From Sphagnum magellanicum (taxonomy: Eukaryota; Streptophyta; Sphagnopsida; Sphagnales; Sphagnaceae), in assembly GCA_021904315.1 (NCBI GenBank), contig CM038907.1, positions 20,033,223 through 20,097,222 of the forward strand: a DNA stretch of 64,000 bases, written 5' to 3'. Under the pieces are notes generated by a model. The model did no database searches. It was not told the origin of the DNA and saw only the letters and a program-made list of their open reading frames with translations. A program made the position numbers and the translations under genes. The stretch's first letter is position 1, and each line of letters begins with the position of its first letter. Below, one piece after another: positions 39,301-52,019 of this stretch.

Positions 39301-42300
39301 AGCTACTATCATGTTAAATTAAATGTCACCACTTGTTGAAATTATGAACATTATGAAAATTAATCAATATCAAATCCATCAAGAAATGTATGGATGTAGA
39401 GTGTGGTTTAATGGTTTAAAATATATCATGACATGTTGTTTCCTTCATATAAAACATGTTAAAATTTAGGACATATAAGACAATTTGTAATCATGATGTC
39501 AAAAATCTAATTATAATTTAAAATTCATCTTTCAAAACAAAATATTATTTAATAAGTCATTATGTTTTAAAATGTAATTGTTGAATGAAAAGGTGAAACA
39601 CAATGCATTTGAATGTGAATCATTCATTCTTAAATGACAAAATGCAAAAAATAATCTCAAGGTGATCACAACCTTGGTGTGACACATAATGATAATAGGT
39701 TGAGAGATGTGATTTTATGGTTAACATGCAATTGATTTAACCAAAATATTAAATCTTTTGAATAATGTGGAATCTGAAATCAAAAATCAAAATTTGAACA
39801 TATTCAATTACATAAAAGGGTTCATTTTATTTTTTCCTTCTTCCCTTTTTTGTTGCCCTTTTTGATTTTTTTTCTCCATGTTGTAAAACTTCTATCACAA
39901 CAATTTATTCATCCTCCAATGCATTCAATTCACTAATGACACACATTGAAAGAAAATTATAACTTCAACATATTTACAAGATGTAAAAAACAAACATGAT
40001 TTAATAGATTCATAATACTTTCAAATTTTCTTAAATAATTTTGATTAATGTAGTATAATGGCAACTTCAATTGCTCAACACATGTTTGTAGAATAATTAA
40101 TGAATTTTGAAATGTCAAGAATAAAATATTCTTGAATATATTAAAAGACTATGTATTTTCCTTAACAATTATTTTTTTGAAGAATGTAAATTTGAAAATT
40201 ACAATAAATTATGCAAAAAAAATAAAATGGATTGTGTTTTCTTGTACAACTTTTTTGCATAAAGGCCAAGCATCACCAAATGAGTTTATAAAAATTTATA
40301 TTAAAAACATTTGATCTGATCAAATTGTGATTATTTTGTGGCAAAAATTTAATCTTTTATCCTATTTTGCAATGTCAATAATAAATTAAGTGTTTCCATA
40401 AGTTGCAAGGACATTTTAAATTCATATAATAGAAAATCATTATTTTTTATATTGTAAGTTTAAATTTAATTTTATCATGAAACAATGCCATTTGTAATGA
40501 AGACAATGTTGGTCATCTACCCATATCATTAATGATGTTTCAAATTCACTATTTAATTAATGAATCTTTAAAAAAATTAATGAAAAGATCACATATTTAA
40601 TTAATCATGAATATTTAGAAAGATCATTCTTAATCAATAGAAGATTCATGCACATGTCTTTTTATATATTTATGATAGGAAAATTTGGATTGTTGCCAAA
40701 CGTGTCATTATCCCCATAGATTTTTAACAACACATTGATTTTGTCACAATACATGCACAAAGTTATTTTCATCTATTTATTCATATTATGTACACCATCT
40801 TGTACTAATAAGGATCAAATGGTATTTTACATGTATAATGTCTTGTAAAAGTCATAAATCCTTCTTCAATTTTGTAAAATATTGATTTAAAAAGACAAAA
40901 AAAAAAATCAAATGTGGATTTCAAAAATAATATTTTTCACAATTACATTTCTTGATACAATTATTTGATTGATTTATTTTATATTTATGCATCTTTAAAT
41001 TGTTTTATCTTTTGCTTTATCTTGGTTAAGTAATTTGACAAATAAAAAAGTTTTAAAAGTTTCGATTTTTTCCCTCTCTTTCAAAAGATGAATACCCATG
41101 TCATTCAAAACATGTTTGTAAGCAATAAATTGATTGATATCATATGGCTTCTATTATACAATAATGATGTGATGCATAAAACTTAATTAGATTATCAAAA
41201 CACATCAAACTAATTTTTTAGCCCCAAAAAAAAAGGAATCTAGAAGAACATTGAGAATAACAACACATCTTTCCTATTTTGGTCCACTAATTTTTTCAAT
41301 CATTTATTTTTCACATAATGCACATAACAAGGTGAACATCATTTGTTGTGTAACACCTTGAGTGAGTGCAAACCATAATGAAGCAGAAAAAAAAAAAATG
41401 CATACCCAAACATAGAAAACTCATGACAAAAAATGTTCCATAAAAAATAACAATTTGCATGATAAAAATTTTTTATGATATTTTTAATTCTATGGACAAC
41501 CTTCATTCTTGTTTTGTGATTGAAACACTTTTTCATTGGATCATTACCAAACTCATAATGTGTTTTCATGTTTTCTATCTGTTGCCCTTTGTGCATATAA
41601 TTCCCATAGAATATTTACATAATCACACAAATTTATACAATTTATGATTTATGAAGGAAAAAAAAAAGTAGAAAGGAGATTGAACACCATGCATAGTATT
41701 TAAACAACTCTATCATGGTTGTTTCCACATGCATTTTCACCTTTTACATTCCATTTGCACCCTTTACATTTACATTTGAATTTTGTTCCTTTGTTGACAA
41801 TCTCTTGAGCAATGTCAACATATTCACATGAAGCCTATTTAAACAACATACGTTCGTATGTCAATGACATGACATGTCGAAATAACCTTGATATAAATGA
41901 ATTTCAAAAGGGTGATGACAATATGATGCAATGTGTAACATGTAATAAATTATTATTATTTGCACCAAGATTAAAAGTATTGTTAAAACAAGGAAAATAT
42001 AAATGTATCCTTGTGGAATAAGAAGGAAATTTGAATTTTCTTGAAATGAGAAACACTAATTCATTTTTATATGAAATTGAGATGTGAGCAACATTACAAT
42101 GCAACTTGAATTCAATTCCAATTTAATTGAATTGAATTCAAATTTAAAAAAATGGGTTGCAAATTGATAGAGAATGTGTCTAAAGTATGACCATGAAGAT
42201 TCAAAAACCACAAAATCATTTACCTTTTTTACAATCCAATAAAAAAAATCAATTTTTTTATGAATCTTGGTTAGTAAAGACATATTAATTTCTGATGACA

Positions 42301-44778
42301 AGATATGTTTCAGGCTTCAACGTTTGGTTGTTGATTTTATTTTATTTTTAGTCTTCAAAAAATTTAATTAAGTACATATGGAAGCTTAAGGAATAAAACT
42401 TTGACAAGCTGAAATACTATTATGACCTAACAACTTTGGAAAGTAGTTAGATCATTCAAAGTTATGTAGCTAACTTATTTAACTATTTGCAAAATGGAAT
42501 TTCCCACATACATTAGAAGTCCCACAAACATTGTGTTTAAAGAATGAATGGGAACTTTATTGGGAACAAGAAAAGAAAACATGCTTCTAGGAGAAATTTT
42601 TAAAATTTATACTTTGTTTCTCTACACATAAGGTTATAATATCCTATACTATAAAGGGTGGTGAATAGTCTTGTGTGTGGTTGTGAAGAAAAACATGTTG
42701 CACATGTAATGAAATTGTTGGATTTGGTGGTTTGAATTTTTTTCTTAGTTCTCATGAATGAATTCAAAATTAAATATGTAATAAGGTTTAGTAGAAAAGG
42801 TTACAAATTAATAGGGTTTATGTAATAGGGTTTGTGTAAGAATTAAATGTGTAATAGGATTTGTAATAATTTTCAAAGACCAATGAAACTGGTAAAAATG
42901 ACTATTACTTTCAATTTTCAATGTTCAACATAATACGATTGTATGTAGGCTTGAAGATTTTATTTTAGGCTAATGGGATTGTTGGATTTGGTTGTTTGAA
43001 TTTTGAAAAAATCCCATTGAGGTTTTTTCAAAAAGAATACAAAACCATGCAAAGCTAGAAGGGGTTGAAGCTTAACATAAGAAAGCCAACAAAATCTAAA
43101 TAAGGACTAACTACAAACTATTTCAAAAATACCTTTAAGTTACTAATAAGAGAAGGTGAGTCAATGAAAAAATTAGTGAACTAAGTACTCATACCTTGGA
43201 CATAGGTCCCCTAACAAAAAACCTATAGGGTTTTGGACATTATTGATTAAATGGGGCCCCTTTAGGTGAATAAAAGTGGGGGAGAGGGGATAGTTTTAAT
43301 TTCTTTTGTAGTTTACCTTGAATGAACTAACATATAAGGTTCTTGCATATTACTTGTGCACCTTGTTTCACTAAACAAATACTAGCATACATATGCAATT
43401 TATTCTTATGAAATAGGAGCCAATTGATAGCCTAACATTTGTAAAATGGTTATTGGATGGCAATCCTAGGAGCCTATAAAAGCATACTTGCTTTAGTTAT
43501 ATTATAGCTTTAAAAATCTCCATAAAACTTTTTTAAATTTTGGACAAATAATTTCAAAAATGACTAGCTATTTTGAACTTAGCCCTAGTATTTCAATATC
43601 CCATACTTCAACATACAACCAACAAGAAAAATAGAACCAAAGTCAATGATTGACATAGTTATAAGTGGGATTAGCCATTTAAAAACAAAATGATGGAAAA
43701 AAATTTCAAATCTTTCTTCATAGGTGACAATGCACATCTTATTTAAAATTAAACACCTCAATTTTGCACATTAAGATCTTTTAGTTCTTGTAACCCATAT
43801 AATATGAAAAGAAAAATAATTACCAATTGCCAATATGCATATTAATAACCTTGATGAGAGATTGTCAAAAAATCAAGTTATGACCAATGTTGTACATGTA
43901 CATGGTTTAGGACTTACACTTCATGTAAATGTATAATACATGATGTGTAACTATAAAACCATGTAAGTCCTTATTATGTTGTGTAAAATATGCAAATGGA
44001 AGTGTAATGGAAAATTAAGAATGGAAAATTTACTCATCCAATGAGGGTGGGGTAACATGCACACAAGATTGCACACTCATGATATTCCCTTTTAGCACCA
44101 TGATTTGTTGCATATCCTTTGCCCAAGAGTGTGCTTTTGTATTATAATTCATTGCATGGAGTAAATGAAATAAATGACAATTGCTATTAGCTAGATGTTA
44201 AACCCAAAAAACAATGGAAAGTGAGTTCAATTCACTTCTTAACTACATTTAGTATAGGGTTGATGCATGGTAAGGTGGACCAGTTTGGAGTAACACATTC
44301 CACTTTTCTATCACATGTGGGTGATTTTAATTGCCACATTGTTTAATACATTTTGAATTTGTTAAATAGGATTTGTTTTTAGGTAATATACTTCAATATG
44401 TATGTAATGTAGTTGATTGGGGCAAAAAATTCATAAAATTGTAAGAGTTATGGATTTTTTTAATTGAAAACTAAGGTGCATAACACTAGTAGCAAATTAG
44501 TGGATGGACTTTGGTTTGGTCCCAATATGGGCGTGAAACTTGATATGGATTTGGATTTACTTGGAAAATTTAATAATCAAAGCAAGAGTGAAAGGTTTTG
44601 ATTCAGACACAATAAAGTTTACAAGCTTTGGGCTTCTATTTGGTATTTTTTTTGACATTTTTCAAAAGTCCATATCTCATATATATTTTAAAAACTTATG
44701 GTGAAATTTTGCAAACATGTGTTAATCAAGGCCCCTTTTAATAGCAAAACTTTGAATGGAAAAAAAATCCTTGAAATT
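36338..44778. other. MIF-like 5' flank followed by AT-rich gene-free DNA
   Basis: The first few hundred bases are less AT-rich and should hold the promoter of the MIF-like gene; I cannot place a TATA box or start. From about 37.9 kb on, the DNA is strongly AT-rich with many A and T runs. No frame shows a known domain, and I see no LTR pair or RNA gene. The short phrase ttgttggatttgg-tgtttgaatttt recurs near 42715 and 42979. Confidence 0.55.
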
Positions 44779-44890
44779 GCAAAAGGGGGTTTAAGGGCAT
44801 TAGGCTTGATGTCACTTGCAAAAGGGGGTTTAAGGGCATTAGGCTTGATGTCACTTGCAAAAGGGGGTTTAAGGGCATTAGGCTTGATGG
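44779..44890 (+). repeat. 39-bp minisatellite, 2.9 copies
   Basis: Near-perfect units starting gcaaaagggggtttaaggg begin at 44779, 44818 and 44857. Because 39 is divisible by three, open frames cross it on both strands: plus AKGGLRALGLMSL repeated, minus SDIKPNALKPPFA repeated. The surrounding frame is not recognisable as a gene. Confidence 0.95.
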
Positions 44891-45402
44891 TGCAACAAAG
44901 TGACATCATCATGGAATTTCATGACATTAAAAGTGGTTTTGGTAGGGCGTTAGAAGGGGGGAATGATTAGGGTTTAAGAGGTTGTCTTTGAAACTAATAA
45001 AGGTATGTTGTGTTTTTTGCCACAATTATCATAATCCCCACCATTATTACCAAGCTTAAGTTTTTTATGCAAGTCCTTACCATGGTCATTGCACTTGAGT
45101 TTGTGTAGCAAAAGATCCATTCACATGTTCACCATTGAAATTCTATTGAAATTAATTTAAGCTTGTGAGAGCATAGCAATGGTAGAGTGATGTGCTTGTG
45201 CATGGGCTTAAAGACAAACATTATGCCAAAACCCTAGTTTTATGACTACATCCATGACTACATTTGTAATCATATGTGCCATTCATGACTATATGATTAT
45301 GTAGTCAATATGGATTTGTCACTTTTGCCATCTAGTCATGGACATGGTTGTAGTCATAAGTGTTAGTCCATGTGACCTCAATGACTATGGTCAAGTTTGA
45401 CG

Positions 45403-45503
45403 CATGACTAAACATATGACTATAGATGTGACTACAACATGACTCAACATATGACTATAAAGGTGACTATAGCATGACTAAACATATGGTCATATAGACA
45501 TGA
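45403..45503 (+). repeat. 35-bp imperfect tandem repeat, about three copies
   Basis: Units starting catgactaaacatatgac at 45403, 45438 and 45473, inside a wider field (about 45240-45510) of scattered 'atgacta' and 'tagtcat' motifs in both orientations. Confidence 0.85.
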
Positions 45504-45593
45504 CACACATGGCTTCTACTCAAACTAGCCTAGTTTAATTAGCCTAGTTTAGTTTAATTTAGGTAGGTAGGTTTAGATTAAATAGGTAGGCCT

Positions 45594-45908
45594 TGTTAAC
45601 AAATAGGAGATCCACTCAAGTGCAAACATAAATCTTTATTGAAAGGAAACTACAACATAATGCTCACAACACAAAACACAACATTAAGAACTCTCCAAGG
45701 TTCTTGTCACAAGAAATACACAAACTTGTGTAATGAAGAAAAAAGAGAAACAAACCATCAACACCAAGGTATTTAACTACAAGACCAAACCACAAATAAC
45801 CAAACTAAAATAAGTAAAGAAAGTAATTCAACCTTGTGAAAGTAACCTAGTTACTTTCCTACTCCAGTAACTAATGAAACTTAATTAGTTGAGCTTGAAT
45901 TCTCAACA
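45594..45908 (-). repeat. Copia 3' LTR
   Basis: It begins tgttaacaaataggag and ends gaattctcaaca on the plus strand, 315 bp. It differs from the partner at three sites in its first 110 bases. The pol frame ends 28 nt inside it (stop at 45881). Confidence 0.95.
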
Positions 45909-48900
45909 CTCCCCCTCAAGCTCAAATCCACTTCTAGTACACCAAACATTTTTCGAAACTTCTTTAACTTGTCTGTACCTAAAGCCTTTGTGAAAATGTC
46001 AGCAACCTGATCTTCAGTACTGACATGAATAAGGTCAATTTCTTTTGCTAGAACTTTTTCTCTAATAAAATGGTAGTGCACCTCAATGTGCTTTGTCCTA
46101 GCATGATAGACTGGGTTGTTAGCAAGTAGTATGCTACTGATGTTATCACAATAAATGACAACAGGAGCATCCACTGACTGTCCCAAATCTGAGAGTAGTT
46201 TTTGTAACCAAACTACTTCACATGCAGCAATTGCTGCACCTTTGTATTCTGCTTCCGTGCTTGATAATGCAACTGTTGGTTGTTTCTTACTGCTCCAACT
46301 AACAGCACCACTTCCAAAAGAAAACATGAAACCACTGGTTGATCTTCTATCTGAAACATTGCCAACCCAATCAGCATCCGTGTATCCATGTACTTGTAAT
46401 TGGCTCTTGGCTTCATAAAAAATTCCACACTGCAAGGTATGTTTTATGTACCTCAGTATGCGCCTCAGTGCATCCAAATGTGGCTTTCGTGGTGTTTGCA
46501 TGAATTGACTCACCACTCCAACTGCATAACTCAAATCTGGCCTTGTGATGGTCATGTAAATCAAACTCCCCACTATGCGTTTGTACATAGTGGTATCCTC
46601 CACGAGCTCTCCTTCATCTGCACTTAACTTCACATTTTGCTCCAATGGAATTGAAATGGGTTTGCAACCCGTCATCCCATATTCGGCCAATTTGTTCAAG
46701 GCATATTGCCTTTGTAGTAACCATATCCCTTTAGGGGACTTGATTACCTTAATGCTGAGGAAATAACGCAACTCTCCCAAATCCTTCATCTCAAACTTTT
46801 GCTTCAAAAACTTCTTCAAATCAGAGATGTGTGCATCACTATCTCCTGTGACAATCAAGTCATCAACATAGATGACTATGACTACAATCCCATGATCTGT
46901 CTTTTTCACATATAGTGAAAAATCTGCATTGGATGTTTGAAATCCACTTGTGACAAGATACTGACCTATCTTGTCTGACCAAGCTCTAGGAGCTTGCTTC
47001 AAGCCATACAAAGCTTTCTTCAACCTACAAACCAAGTTAGGATGTGTTTGGTCCACATAACCTGGTGGTTATTCCATGTACACTTCTTCCTGTAAATCTC
47101 CATGAAGAAAGGCATTCTTTGCATCCATTTGATGTAAAGACCATCCTTTTGCTGCTGCCATAGCAATGATTGCTCTTACAGTTGTCATTTTGGCAACTAG
47201 ACTGTAGGTTTCCTCATAGTTTATGCCATACGTTTGGGCATAACCTTTGACAACCAATCTTGCTTTGTATCTGCTCACAAATCCATCTGCATTGCGTTTG
47301 ACTTTGTACACCCATTTGCACCCAATTGCTTTCTTGTCTTTTGGTAAAGCTACCAATTCCCAAGTAGCATTCGCATCCAAAGCTGCCATCTCTTCATCCA
47401 TGGCATTGTCCCATTTAGGGTTTCCAGTCGCCTGTTCAAAACAAGTGGATTCAACCTCCTGTATAACTCTCACCATGTATGCGTAATGATGAGCTACAAA
47501 GCCATCATACGTGAGTCTTTGTACAGGGTACTTGATTCGTGTGGATCTTCGTACTCCATTGTTGTTGTTGGGTGTTTTCAAAGCTTTCTTGGCCATTCGA
47601 ACTCTAGGAGTAGTTACCAAAGTGATTCTTGATTCTTCGCCCTCACTCTTCTCTGAATCACTTGATCCACCATCTACATGAGGATTTCTAGATGATGTTT
47701 GAGAACTACCATGTACAATGTTTGAAGATCTTAATCTTCCTTTCCATGGAGTGCTACTGGACCCACTAATTGAAGACTGTTGTGGTCCATTAATTAATTG
47801 TGATTCTTGTTCCACATTTGATGAAACGTCACCAATTCTAGCTTCTCCATCTTCTGCTACCTTCAGTGGTGAATACCAACTAGCCATCTCATCAAACACA
47901 ACATCTCTACTCACTTGCAACTTCCGAATGGAAGGACTGAAACATCTATATCCCTTTTGTTCTGAGGAGTATCCAATGAAGATACATTTTTCAGCTTTTG
48001 GGTCTAGTTTTGATCTCTTCTCATCTGGAACATGCACGTATGCAATGCAACCAAACACTCTGAGGTGTGAAACATCTGGTTTCTTGCCTGTGAATTTTTC
48101 TTCAGGTGTCATGCCATGAACTGCCACTGTGGGTGTTCGATTCATGATGTAGATTGCAGTTGCTACCACTTCTACCCAAAAGTAATTTGGCAAATTCTTC
48201 TCATTCAACATGGCACGTGCTATTTCTGCAATGTGCCTGTTTTTCCTTTCAGCAACTCCATTTTGTTGTGGGGAATAACTACATGAGTATTTCCTTTGAA
48301 TCCCATGCTCCTTCAAGTACTCACTGAATTCATTTGAAAAATACTCTCCCCCTCCATCGGACCTTAGGCAGTTGATGCTCACACCCTTCTCCTTCTCCAC
48401 CATTGCTTTGAAATGCAAAAAATGTTGAAACACTTCACCTTTGTGTTTCATGAAGTAGACCCACACCTTCCTTGTGTGGTCATTAATGAAACTCACGTAG
48501 TACTTGCATCCTCCAATGGACTCTGTCTTCGTGGTCCACACATCTGAGTGGATCATTTCCAAAGGTTTGGAACTTACATGAGTTGTTTGAGTTGGGAATG
48601 GATGCCTAGCTTGCTTCCCCAATTGGCATGCTTCACAAACCTTTGACATCACCTCTTCTGCTCCAAATTTGGGAAGACCTCCAACAAGATTTTGTTTCTC
48701 CATGAGCTTAAGACGTTGGAGATTAACATGGCCAACCCGCTTATGCCAAATTCCAATGTCTCCAACTCCTTTTCCATGTGTGAATAACATGGAATTCACC
48801 TCAGGCATGTTCACATCCAAGGTGAACATTCGTCCATTCCTTTCTCCTTTTGCAATCAATTTTCCTTGGTTCTTCATGTCTTCCACAAAACATCCATTTG

Positions 48901-50176
48901 GGTTAAATGTCACCTGTAAACCTTGTTCCACCATCTGGCCTACGGAGACCAAATTTTTTGTTATGGTTGGAACATGAAGTACATCTTTCAGGTACTTTGT
49001 TTGCCCATCTTGCATGGACAATGGCACCTTGCCAATCTGTGTGATGGGATGTGTAGTGTCATCACCAGTTTCCACAAACCCTGGTGTCTTCAAATCCTTT
49101 CCGTCTCTAAACCATTCTCCATGGCTAGTCATGTGGTTTGAAGCTCCAGAATCCACATACCAGACATTGTTGTCTGATACACCTCCTATCATTGAATTTG
49201 CCATGTGCTGCATCACAAACAGTTGCTCATCACCTTGATTTCTAGTTGATGCATAATTCCCTTGTTGCAGCTTTCCACTTCGTGCATCATGCTCCCTTTG
49301 ATAACAGTTATTGGCCATGTGCCCAGGTTTCCCGTAGTAGTAGCAGTTTGAATCGTTATTTGGTTGTTGACCTCGATGGCTTCCACCACGACCTCCACGA
49401 CTTCCTCGACTTCCTCTTCCTCCAAAGTTTCCTCGTCCACTTCCATGAGCTTGACCTTCATGTTGATGATGTCCACCATGCGAGCTTCCGTGTCAACCTC
49501 GAAATGAGGTTTTACCACCTCTAGCTTTACCTCTATTGGTATTTGAGTAGAAAGCACTTTCTTGTGATCCTCCATTGGATGAAGTACCAACAATTCTCAT
49601 CTCTTCACTTATAAGTAGTGTTATTAAATCTTGGAAGTTGGGAAATGTTTCTCAAACTACAATTGAAGTACGGAATTGGCTATAGTCTTTTCCAAGTCCA
49701 TTTAAGGTCACGGCCACTAAATCTTCATCATCTACAAGGGCTCCTATAGATGCAAGAGCATCTGCAAGGTTTTTCACCTTTGTAGAATAGTCATTGATGT
49801 TCATTTTGTTTTTCTGTAAATTATGCAACTCTTGTTTGAGCTGCATTTTGCGGGCTTGTGTATTGGTGCTATACATCTTCACCAATGTATCCCAAGCTTG
49901 CTTGGGTGATTTTGCATCTTGAATATGCACAATCATGGAATCGGACACACTCACAGAAAGCCAATACAAGACTTTCCTTTCTTTTTCATGCCAAGTTTTA
50001 TTGGCTTGAATTTGCTGTTGTGTGGGGTTTTCTGGGAGAGGAGGTTCTGTCTCATCACCAGTTATGAATTCCCAGTAGCCTTTCCCCATCAAGAAATTCA
50101 TAATCCTAAATTTCCACACTTGGAAATTGTTCTTGTCTAGTTTTTCGATTACAATTTGAGAAAGGTCGTCCGCCAT
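45881..50176 (-). pseudogene. Copia gag-pol polyprotein frame with three in-frame stops
   Basis: From ATG 50176 one frame runs to 45881 with no shift, but has stops at 49654-49652 (TGA), 49495-49493 (TGA) and 47071-47069 (TAA). Domains in order: gag (WKFRIMNFLMGKGYWEF; GLGKDYSQF), a Gly/Arg/His-rich tract, a zinc knuckle near 49340-49300 ([14 protein letters not shown], second Cys replaced by Tyr), aspartic protease ([12 protein letters not shown]), GAG-pre-integrase HHCC (IWHKRVGH...CEACQLGKQ), integrase core ([25 protein letters not shown]), reverse transcriptase ([24 protein letters not shown]), and RNase H (YTDADWVGNVSDRRSTSG; ALSSTEAEY; HIEVHYHFIREK). Order PR-IN-RT-RH defines Ty1/copia. 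Each stop fits a C-to-T change of an Arg or Gln codon. It encodes no full polyprotein as it stands. Confidence 0.95.
45909..45920 (-). other. Copia polypurine tract
   Basis: Minus-strand CTTGAGGGGGAG directly upstream of the 3' LTR, the expected plus-strand primer for retroelement replication. Confidence 0.85.
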
Positions 50177-51398
50177 CTCTCAAGGCACCACTCAATGTCT
50201 TCTTGAGGTTTCACAATGATTTTAATTCCTTCCTTGGGTTTCTAGGGTTAGGGTTAGGGTTTTCCTTCCTTAGGTTTCTAGGATTAGGGTTAGGGTTAGG
50301 GTTGAACCATATGGACCTTGCATATGTATGTATGTCTTGAGTATTATACGAAATTCTATACTATACATAGGTTTTACGTATAGGTACGTATCTCGTATAA
50401 TGTTTCGTATGGTATTAAGTACATGATTACATACCACACTTTTGTACGAAGGTCTTGATAATGTATTTGCGCTTCCCAATCTCCAAACTCCTTCCTTCAA
50501 GTTCTCCCAAGATGTATTTGCTCCACTTCAAAACTTTGCTTTGATGTCTTCTCAAAACAACTTTTGTCACAGCAACTTTGCAAAGCTACTCCACACACAT
50601 ATGACCTTGAATCGTTTTGAAATTTTGGTGAAACATGAACAACTATGTCTACTAACTTTTCTCAAAATTTCAGCTCATTTAACTTCATAAAATGGGAGAT
50701 CTTGCTACTTCTTTGAAGTCACCTCAAACTGGGACCTGAACACAAAATGACTTACAACTTGCTCTCAACAACTCCAAAATCCTTGAGATTTTGGCAGACA
50801 CATAAAATATATGTCTTCTATATCTGCTCAAAATTTCAGCTCTATTAATGATGACCACAAAGAGATATCACTTTCAAAAGAAACTGACTTCAAAACTGAG
50901 ATTGAAACTTTAGATGCTTGGATCTCTCTCAATATAAATCCAAATGACATGAAATTTCTCTCACACATGTATTCCTATATGATCTATAAGATCCCAAAGC
51001 TGCAGATTCAAAAAAGCTCAAACAAAGGAGATATGACCAAAAAACCAGATCTGGCACAGAGTCTTCAAAAGCTCATAACTCTCACAAAACATATCCTTTT
51101 CTTTTGAAAATTTGAGAATAGAAGCGTCTTATAGTCTTCTACAATCCCTCCAAGTTTCACTTCAAGATCTTTTCACAATAGATCTAGATCTAGGTTTAAA
51201 GATCTGACTTCCACAACTTTGATATGTTGATCTCCTCTCACCTCTTTTCTTTTCTTTTCTTTCTCTTCACTTCTTTCCTTTCCCTTTTTCTCTTTTGCAC
51301 TTGACAGAATCCTATGATATTACTAGAGACTCTCAAGCTCTAGTTCTAGAGACTTTCTAGCTCTAGACCTCTTTCAACTTTCTCACCAAACAACCTAA
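50177..51398 (-). other. Long untranslated leader of the copia element
   Basis: About 1.2 kb between the primer-binding site and the gag ATG, without a gag-like or other recognisable frame. It carries telomere-like GGGTTA repeats near its gag end and short tacgta/cgtat motifs near 50340-50440. Such a leader is long for a copia element. Confidence 0.7.
50243..50304. repeat. Interstitial telomere-like (TTAGGG)n patches in copia leader
   Basis: Two short runs, 50243-50260 and 50282-50304, of agggtt units with a 6-bp period, separated by ttccttccttaggtttc. The period differs from the 7-bp TTTAGGG plant telomere unit seen as CCCTAAA at 7274-7309. Confidence 0.85.
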
Positions 51399-51410
51399 GC
51401 TCTAATACCA
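51399..51410 (-). other. Copia primer-binding site (initiator Met tRNA type)
   Basis: Minus-strand TGGTATTAGAGC immediately follows the 5' LTR. The usual plant copia site complementary to initiator tRNA-Met is TGGTATCAGAGC, so one C-to-T change is present. Confidence 0.9.
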
Positions 51411-51725
51411 TGTTAACAAATAGGAGATCTACTCAAGTGCAAACATAAATCTTTATTGAAAGGAAACTACAACATAATGCTCACAACACAAAACACAACA
51501 TCAAGAACCCTCCAAGGTTCTTGTCACAAGAAATACACAAACTTGTGTAATGAAGAAAAAAGAGAAACAAACCATCAACACCAAGGTATTTAACTACAAG
51601 ACCAAACCACAAATAACCAAACTAAAATAAGTAAAGAAAGTAATTCAACCTTGTGAAAGTAACCTAGTTACTTTCCTACTCCAGTAACTAATGAAACTTA
51701 ATTAGTTGAGCTTGAATTCTCAACA
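51411..51725 (-). repeat. Copia 5' LTR
   Basis: 315 bp, TG...CA ends, same length as the partner at 45594-45908. Differences are limited to gatctact/gatccact, catcaag/cattaag and accctcc/actctcc. Confidence 0.95.
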
Positions 51726-52019
51726 TGCCTAGGTAGGTAGGTAGGTAGGTAGGTAGGCCTATTCATTTTGTTGGGGACAAGTTTAGTTTTGATTGGTTCA
51801 TCCCAAATGGCACTTGTATTTTGAATGTTTTTAATACATACTATGCAATCTATTTTTTCACCTAACTATATAATTTACAAAATTAAACAAAGGATATGGG
51901 ATAAACTTATATATATATATATATATTCAAAAAACCATTATAACATTATCCCACATTGTTTGTCCCATACAAAAGTAACTTATTTACTTCCCCATATTAC
52001 TTAACCTACTTACTTGCTA

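Larger units (their letters stand above)
45594..51725 (-). mobile_element. Structurally complete Ty1/copia LTR retrotransposon
   Basis: The 6,132-bp element has two 315-bp LTRs (TG...CA), a primer-binding site next to the LTR at 51411, a polypurine tract next to the LTR at 45594, and one long gag-pol frame read on the minus strand. Flanking bases are ggcct on the left and tgcct on the right, a 4-of-5 match to a 5-bp target-site duplication. The insertion lies within a TAGG-rich simple repeat. LTRs differ at three positions, all C/T transitions, about 1%, so insertion is recent. Three in-frame stops make this copy non-autonomous. Confidence 0.95.

Noticed and set aside
44698-44970. Repeat-peptide gene over the 39-bp minisatellite
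   Set aside because: The frame is open on both strands simply because the unit is a multiple of three; no conserved flanking sequence.
44779-45503. CRISPR-like arrays
   Set aside because: Units are contiguous tandem repeats with no unique spacers, in a plant nuclear context.
47718-48119. 133-codon plus-strand open frame
   Set aside because: It is antisense to the copia integrase/RT region on the minus strand and has no domain of its own.
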